This document shows, in pieces, positions 61,723 to 64,000 of a stretch of 64,000 nucleotides of DNA. The stretch is from Rhizaria sp. SCN 62-66 (lineage: Eukaryota > Rhizaria, unplaced): NCBI GenBank assembly GCA_001724265.1, contig MEDY01000107.1, positions 18,599 through 82,598 on the forward strand, read 5' to 3'. The position numbers were made by a program, and so were the translations under genes. The first letter of the stretch is position 1; the number at the start of each line of letters is the position of its first letter. A model generated the notes under the pieces. The model was not told the DNA's origin and ran no database searches. It saw only the letters and a list, made by a program, of their open reading frames with translations.

Positions 61723-62995
61723 TTACGCGGACTTGCCGGCCTTGCCCGCGGGCGGCGCGTTGGCCTCCATGACGCGCTTGCGCGCGGCGGCGGCGTCAAC
61801 GGGGTAGAGCGTGCGCAGCGTGGCGATGGCGTTGGCGGGGCCCACGCGGCTGCCGGCCTCAGTGGGCCGCGGCAGCATAGCGACAACCGCGGCGGCGTCG
61901 GGCAGGTCGATGCGCCAGAGCCCAAGCGAGTAGCAAACGCGGATGACGACGAGGTCGCGCCCCATCGACAGCGACGCGTCCATGAGGTTCATCTTGGAGC
62001 CGTCGATCTCGGCCCAGTTAATCGCGACTTCGGCGACAGGGATGGCGAGCTGCGAAGCCAGGTACAGCAGCTCGACGTCAAAGCACCAACGCGTGAGCCG
62101 CTGGTTGATGAAGAGCACGAGCGCGGTCTTGCGCGTGAAGAGCTTGAACCCGCACTGCGTGTCGCGCACACTGTGGATGCCCGAGAGCAGGCGAACGAGG
62201 AAGTGGAAGCCGGACATGAGCACGTTGCGGTACCACTTGCGCTCCGCCACGGCGTCCTCCTGCAGGTGTGCGCGCGAGCCAATGGCGATGCCGAGCCCGT
62301 TCTTCTCGACGCGCGTGAGCTCCTTCTCCAGCCGGGACAGGTGCGAGAAGTCAGACGCGCCGTCGGCGTCAGCGAAGAGGATGCGGGCGCCGCGCGCGTG
62401 CAGCACGCCCTGCTGCACCGCACCGCCCTTACCAACGTTGTAGGGCATCTTGAGCAGGCGCACATTCTCGGCCGAGTAACCCTTGACGAAGTCGAGCACG
62501 GTGGCGCACGTGGCGTCCGAGGAGCCGTCGTCGACGACGATGACTTCGTACGTGAAGGTCGGGTCGTTTGCGTTGCGCTCCTGCAGCGCCGTCAGCGTCT
62601 CAATGAGCATGGGCGGCAGGCGCAGCGCCTCGTTGTATGCGGGGACAATGACGGAGAGAGAAACCTTGGGGGCGTCATAGATGGACGGGAAAGCGAAGTG
62701 GGCGGTGGCGCCAGACTTGCTCGCAGCAGCAGGGTCGGGGAAGAAGTGCTCGAAGGATAACGGGTGGCGGTTCTTGAACGAGGCAATGATAGGTTGAGCG
62801 AACCACCAAAGTCCGTAGAACTATCAAGGAGACAATCCGGTGGGGTGAATGTGGATCATTGCGAGGTGAGCGATACTGAAATAAAGGGGCATGAAAACAA
62901 CGGCGAAGGACCGCATGCGGAGGCAGAAAAGGAGGGATACACGGGGATCGACGTACGATAATGCAAGAGACAGAAAAGACAAGCCACCAGACCAT
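61723..62995 (-). CDS. ALG5: Dolichyl-phosphate beta-glucosyltransferase (ALG5), two exons
   Basis: CDS is complement(join(61723..62820, 62957..62995)), 378 residues, stop TAA. Exon 1 gives MVWWLVFSVSCII and exon 2 continues FYGLWWF, together an N-terminal membrane anchor. The GT2 glycosyltransferase core follows: SLSVIVPAYNE (67-77), VIVVDDGSSD (106-115), NVGKGGAV, the DXD motif in FADADGASDF (162-171), GSRAHL, VRDTQCGFKLFTR and RWCFDVELLYLA. ALG5 transfers glucose from UDP-glucose to dolichyl phosphate on the ER membrane, giving the donor for N-glycan glucosylation. All landmark motifs are present. The ATG at 62610 is internal: upstream codons encode conserved sequence (VIVPAYNE), so the longer, spliced form is right. 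Confidence 0.94.
62821..62956 (-). other. Intron of ALG5 (136 nt)
   Basis: On the - strand: donor ATTATC|GTACGT, acceptor CCTTGATAG|TTC, phase 0. Without it the conserved exon 2 has no ATG before the GT2 motif, and its frame meets an in-frame TAG at the acceptor. With it a hydrophobic anchor is restored. Confidence 0.8.
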
Positions 62996-64000
62996 CTTGT
63001 TCCGCTATAAAAGATATGTTACATTTGTGTGAAAATCGTTCGTGAGACGTGAAAGGGGGTAACAGAGGCGATGAGTGAGGATGGCTGACAGAGCATTCGA
63101 AGGTCAAACCGGGAGAGGCGCGGTAGACTGTCCCTTTGACCAGAGTCAGTTAATTTTAGATATATTCGTGAAAAGCACCTATTCTATATGCAACACCTTA
63201 TACTATGTCTGTTTGACGGATGTGCGTGAGATTTTGCGTGTTACAAAGGAACCCAACTCCCCGACAAGCTGTGGCCAACAGTCTCTTCGCAAATGGGGCA
63301 TGTGATACATTGAATATATATCTTCATGACCGTGACATCATTGCTTCTGACATCATGTGCATCCGAAGTCGCAACGTTTGTTGTTTATTCACTTTGATTG
63401 GTGATGATGAATGTACAATGAAGTATGTCTCTGTGTTATATAAATAAAGCGAGACAATACTGTCACCATTGGTCAGGTGCTGACCGCCACGATCACTGTC
63501 ACGCAACCAATGAGATGTGTGACTCTTGTTCTACCTAGCACGGCTGTGATGGTTAATGGAGGCGCCTGCGTTTTTTTTTGGTGCAGCATCCCTTGATAGT
63601 GCATGTTTGTGATACCCACATCATAGTCGATTGTAAATGACTTAAACCCACAAAGGTGACTGTGTCACTACCAGTCTTGTGAAAAAACGGCCAACCGGGA
63701 GTAAGAAAAATCGCAAACAGCCACAAACAGACCAATAGATATGATACATGCTAATTAGATATGTCACACAGTTCCACCATGCTTTGGAGACGAACCAGCA
63801 TGTCGAGTTATCTTTCCTGCCTTCATCACGGTTTCAGTGACTTGTCAGTTGTTATCATGGCATTTTGTCACTCAGTGTCGACAAGATTTCTCGATCACCA
63901 CCTGTTACGCACGAAATTTTACATAAAGGGACTCTCTCACAGGAAATCCACAGAGAAACGGCACCCAACGACCTCCTAAGCTCCCTTTATCAGGGTGGTG
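62996..64000. other. Right-end region without a recognised gene, 1,005 bp
   Basis: AT-rich with mixed composition; includes the ALG5 promoter. The ORFs at 63075-63447 and 63761-63979 have no coding composition or recognisable product. The window may end in another spacer. Confidence 0.5.

Noticed and set aside
62818-62823. A ninth in-frame TAG just upstream of ALG5 exon 2
   Set aside because: It is the AG of a splice acceptor (TTGATAG|TTC); splicing to the upstream exon gives the expected N-terminal anchor, so it is not counted as a coding TAG.
1-64000. A suppressor tRNA (CUA anticodon) or any other tRNA in the window
   Set aside because: Reading the spacers for a T-loop core (GGTTCGANTCC) and acceptor pairing gave no candidate. 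The tRNA would have to lie elsewhere in the genome.

Overview
This window is nuclear DNA from a protist that I cannot place. The protein families are eukaryotic: a CDK, AP-3 delta, ALG5, an ELMO-domain protein, a COPI-associated protein, an Afi1/SPA-DENN protein and an EDR2/DUF1336 protein. Four coding GT-AG introns can be placed by reading frame and homology. Genes are GC-rich, alanine-rich and mostly uninterrupted; the spacers are AT-rich.

The outstanding observation concerns the genetic code. Five genes are each cut by one to three in-frame TAG triplets, eight in all (first bases 12516, 18111, 21727, 37218, 38223, 38502, 42557, 49733). After every one the same frame continues, for up to 11.4 kb, with the same protein character and no in-frame TAA or TGA. 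None of the 13 gene ends uses TAG: 11 end in TAA and 2 in TGA. The simplest reading is a nuclear code in which UAG is a rare sense codon while UAA and UGA stay stops. The amino acid cannot be fixed from this window; glutamine and leucine have precedents. The five genes are therefore annotated across TAG.

Layout: a calpain-like C-terminal fragment (+, 2-496); a CDK with a 1,200-residue low-complexity tail (+, 1258-6363); a 4.2 kb gene-poor, strand-asymmetric stretch; an EDR2-domain gene (-, 10561-11658, one intron); an Ala-rich coiled-coil protein (+, 12435-19247, two TAG); a secreted, membrane-anchored repeat protein (+, 19564-28017, one intron, one TAG); ELMO-domain (-, 28271-29164), COPI-associated (-, 29422-30084) and AP-3 delta (-, 30903-35165) genes; a small acidic protein (+, 35675-36048, one intron); a helical-repeat protein (+, 36735-39269, three TAG); an Afi1/SPA-DENN protein (+, 39953-44884, one TAG); a giant 5,261-residue J-domain protein (+, 45359-61144, one TAG); and ALG5 (-, 61723-62995, one intron). 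The final kilobase shows no gene.

Functionally, several neighbours act in membrane traffic (AP-3, COPI-associated, ELMO Arf-GAP type, SPA/DENN, ALG5 in the ER). They lie on both strands with separate spacers, so this looks like coincidence or loose clustering, not an operon. Coding introns are few. Three of the four sit within the first 60 coding bases, and all four donors fit GTRCGY rather than GTAAGT.
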